A stretch of DNA of 64,000 bases from assembly GCA_039881145.1 (NCBI GenBank), contig JAYKKI010000040.1:4152001-4216000 (forward strand), written 5' to 3'. Of the stretch, positions 60,727 to 64,000 are shown piece after piece (within the stretch, counting starts at the first letter, position 1; each line of letters opens with the position of its first letter). Under the pieces are notes generated by a model. It was given only the letters and a program-made list of their open reading frames with translations, was not told where the DNA came from and did no database searches. The position numbers were made by a program, and so were the translations under genes. Source of the stretch: Druceiella hillmani (taxonomy: Eukaryota > Arthropoda > Insecta > Lepidoptera > Hepialidae).

Positions 60727-62421
60727 GTGAGTTGAACATGATATTTTGTAGTTGTAGCAAATCGTCCGTAAAATATAACAACCCCTTTCAGAATTCAACC
60801 GAATTTCTCTTCCGAGAGTCCTTCACTAAAGTGGGACATCTAGGTATACAATCGTGTCCTCTACCAATGTGGAGACAAAGCAACGGTGATATGCAGTAAC
60901 CCCTAATGTCGGGTGTACGTGCTCTAACATTAGGAGTTACTACGTAATTATTAGGGCATCTGAAAGTACTCAATCATTTTACGTACACTCAATGTTTGCA
61001 TAAATATATAAAAAAAATAAATTATCAAACTTTATGAAAAACGACTTCGCTAATAAGGACACCTCGAGGTGGACATGTACGGAGGCAGTCATACATGATC
61101 TAATGGAACGATCGAAATAAGAACCGTTCAGCGATTGCGCTTATGACAGAGAAAGCATTAAAATAAGAGCGAGATAAATGTTGATCGGACCAAATATTGG
61201 CTAAAATCTGCTTTGATCTTTAGAATAGGATATTTTTCTTTGAGAATACCTCTTTTTTGGGTATATTTTAATTATTATATATTGTTTTGTATAAGAACAT
61301 ATTAACCCCGTTCCAAGATTTCGTATATCACCCACTAGTTATTACTAGTAACGAACAAACCCGCTTACGCATACTAGTAGTACAGTACATAATCACATGG
61401 AAATAATGTATATCAATGATATTAAAGAAGTGGCGCTGTGATTATGGAAATGTGCAGACAAATGCATATAAATAATTTTGAAATGGTAAAAATGCTTGAA
61501 ACTTAAACAAGGATTCTACCCCAACTTAATACTAACAAATATCTACTCATTTCGAGTCAAATGTAAATTTTGAATTTTCAATCTACCACTATAATAGCTA
61601 TCAAAATACAAAGTCGGCGTAACATTATAAGCCTTAAGAGTCGGAAATAAACACGACAGAGAAAAGTATGAAAGCAAATAAGAAAAGATATATCTCGCAT
61701 GTTCAAAAGCAATTAGTTACTTCGCAAAAGGTTGGTTACAGTTCGCTGTGCGTACACATGTATTCCACAAAAACGTGTCAACGGTATATACATACATATT
61801 TTTAAACGATAAATACAAAAATTAACATTCTAGTATCTTTTTAACTAATAAGATAGTTCTAACATCTTTTTAAATTCTAGATTTTAGATTCTAACACATT
61901 TTTAAACTGACAAATTCAAGATAATATCTATTAGACTTAATACGACTTCCAGACTCCATAGTTTAATAGATTAGCTCTACACCTGCGATGTTAGTCAGCA
62001 GTATAGCCAACTAACTTCTTTAGCTGATTTCTAGCATACTCTGCTGAAAAATCTCGTCAAATTTTCCATATTTCTTAACACAATTTCATCAGACTACAGA
62101 TACATTTTACATGTTACAGTTACATTAAACCACTTAAATTTTCTATTAAATTCGCATCAGGCGATGGGTAAGTTAGTCTAATGCAATGATCACTCCTTTT
62201 TGTTCTTAGTGCGTTCGAATCTTTTATAAAAAAGACCATTATCTTAAAACCATATTTTGAGAAATATCTCCCGACATTTACTTTAGCAGTGTGTGAAGGT
62301 TTTTATGGTCTACTGACTAAGCTTTCGTCACAGACTTCAATGCTAAAATAATGTTCCATCAGTGAAAATAATATCGGACCAATAATCTCCATCATAATTC
62401 TCTCATGTCAATGTCAGCATT
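60727..62421 (+). other. MADF gene intron 1, first part
   Basis: Starts with the donor gtgagttgaac. Bases to 61128 are the downstream member of the duplication described at 58853-59298. Beyond that is AT-rich sequence without a recognised exon or repeat. Confidence 0.6.
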
Positions 62422-62655
62422 GTAGTCGACACGTTAAATCAATTATAGTCAACAAGTTAAATCAATTATAGTCAACACGTTAAATCAATTGTAGTCAACA
62501 CGTTAAATCAATTATAGTCAACAAGTTAAATCAATTGTAGTCAACACGTTAAATGAATTGTAGTCAACACGTTAAATCAATTATAGTTAACAAGTTAAAT
62601 CAATTGTAGTCAACACGTTAAATGAATTGTAGTCAACACGTTAAATCAATTTAAC
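62422..62655. repeat. 23-bp minisatellite, 10 copies
   Basis: Units contain gttaaatcaattatagtcaa plus cac or caa. An a/g variant (attgtag) and a c/g variant (aaatgaat) alternate between units. It lies in the putative MADF intron. Confidence 0.94.
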
Positions 62656-63120
62656 ACGTATTCGTTTTTAATCAAATATGCTTTCTTAGCTTAAAGTAGG
62701 ATACGATTTTTTTTCTGTTCCCTTTATCATGACTTTTCATATTAACACAGGCTAAACTACACCTACTTTTTTACGAAAACTAAGAACTTTTTAGCCTACT
62801 TTGCAGCAATTGCTATATTATTGTCGGACCTTTTTTTCATACTTATCTGTGAAAACCGCTCCTAGCATATTTTGATATTTCACGCTCTTCGTGAAATATA
62901 GCTGATAATTCCAATGACTGATAAAGCAGTTAACATTTTATATACGTATAAGCATATAATCTTGACTTGTATATACACTACTGCGACAGAGTTTGTATGG
63001 TATTCACAATCTCATCGACACTTTTATACGGATCTGATCTTATAAGATATAAAGAGAAACCTTCTTTTGATTTTATTAAATATTGAATATATTTGGCGTT
63101 AATTTTGTAGAAATTCATTA
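62656..63120. other. Unassigned AT-rich DNA
   Basis: The last 40 bp (tattgaatatatttggcgtt onward) match the left flank of foldback copy B at 35990-36030 and belong to that MITE family's outer part. Confidence 0.5.
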
Positions 63121-63338
63121 TTCCCAATTAAATGAAACTACGTGATGTAGTATTATTCCTAATTTCTTTACCACGACCTAGTTTTCGTCGTATTACAACA
63201 TCTTCAGGAGGAATATTAGCAAAGATGTTCTTTGCTAATATCCCACCTGAAGATCTTGTAATACAACGAAACCAAGGTCGTGGTAAAGAAATTAAAGAAA
63301 GTAGAAATAATACTACATCACGTAATTTCATTTAATTG
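63121..63338. mobile_element. Foldback MITE, copy D (218 bp)
   Basis: ttcccaattaaatgaaacta at the left and acgtaatttcatttaattgt at the right are inverted. Inner arms carry ttaccacgacctagttttcg and cgaaaccaaggtcgtggtaa. The loop lies around ggaggaatattagcaaagat. Like copy B, both strands show a similar 67-residue frame (ends NNTTSRNFI), a consequence of the palindrome. It sits in the putative MADF intron. Confidence 0.9.
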
Positions 63339-64000
63339 TTTATTTTTTTTAATTGTGGATTTTATTAAACTCTGGAGTCTGGAACTCGTATTAAGTTTAA
63401 TAGATATTATCTTGAATATGTCAGTTTAAAACTGTGTTATAATCTAAAATCTAGAATTTAAAAAGACGTTGGAACTATCTTGTCAACTAAAAAGATACTA
63501 GAATGTTAATTTTTGTATTTATCGTTAAACATTTGTATGTAAATGTCGCTGACACGTGTTTTTGCGAAACTCATGTATATGCACAGCGAACTGAAACCAA
63601 CCTTTTGCAAAGTAATTAATTGCTTTTGAGCATGCGAGTTATATCTTTTCGTGGTTGCTCTCATACTTCTCTCCATCGTGCTAATTTCTCCATCTTGCTA
63701 ATTGTGATAACTTCTATAGATCGAATTCGAAGTAAATTTTTATTATTACATTCAAGCCACATGCGATAAAGAGTTACAAGAACAAATACTATAAAATCTA
63801 TATCTCTGGCTAACGCTAAATATAATTACTAAATAAATCTGGCTAACGCAACTATAATTACTGCAACGAAAGATAAGGTAAATACGATATATATTAGCTT
63901 CAAAGAAAGTGAAGAGGCTAAATATCCTCCAAGAAGCTATATATATCCCAAAAAGCTATATGCACACATGATGACGAGGTTCTGTATTAGCATTGTAGCG
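63339..64000. other. Unassigned AT-rich DNA to window end
   Basis: A tctggctaacgctaaatata / tctggctaacgcaactataa imperfect repeat near 63805-63860; nothing else supported. Confidence 0.45.

Overview
The window looks like nuclear DNA of a moth or butterfly (Lepidoptera). It is AT-rich and gene-poor, and it carries Helitrons whose 5' end (TCCTACTAATATTAT...) and CTAG-ending 3' hairpin are of the common lepidopteran type, together with decayed Tc1, mariner, piggyBac-like and several LINE copies, long TA microsatellites and many minisatellites. There is no bacterial gene organisation. The lepidopteran call is an inference from repeat content; no marker gene confirms it.

Layout. 1-9 kb: a 34-bp minisatellite with a 204-bp higher-order period, a mariner transposase scrap, a 123-bp inverted-repeat element, TA/CA tracts and two 35-bp minisatellites. 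9-19 kb: TG-rich tract, a perfect 20-bp-stem hairpin, a 36-bp satellite of about 25 copies, a 670-bp piggyBac-like element with TTAA duplications, a 49-bp minisatellite and a GC-rich island near 19.1-19.3 kb. 19.67-25.06 kb: one nearly full-length but disabled Helitron encoding a Rep/helicase, followed by a reversed LINE 3' fragment. 27-41.6 kb: a foldback MITE family, a 5'-truncated Jockey-like LINE flanked by perfect 22-bp target duplications, a 3.8-kb decayed multi-exon transposon gene on the minus strand, and two more LINE tails. 47-51 kb: a degenerate tRNA-Pro(AGG), a 120-bp tandem repeat with a Cys-containing reading frame, and a decayed three-exon Myb/SANT-like gene whose splice sites and phases still fit. 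52.4-54 kb: a complete-ended but dead Tc1 element. 55.5-57.1 kb: a 143-bp satellite.

The only convincing host gene is at the right: a CpG-rich 5' region and first coding exon of a MADF-domain (Adf-1-like) DNA-binding protein at 60.56-60.73 kb on the plus strand. Its exon 3' part and adjoining intron exist a second time about 1.83 kb upstream as a direct duplication. The remaining exons should lie beyond base 64000 or deeper in the unassigned part. Almost everything else is mobile-element debris and tandem repeats. No clearly new multi-gene system was found; the most unusual items are the exon duplication, the exon-intron structures still readable inside two decayed genes, and the nested foldback element.
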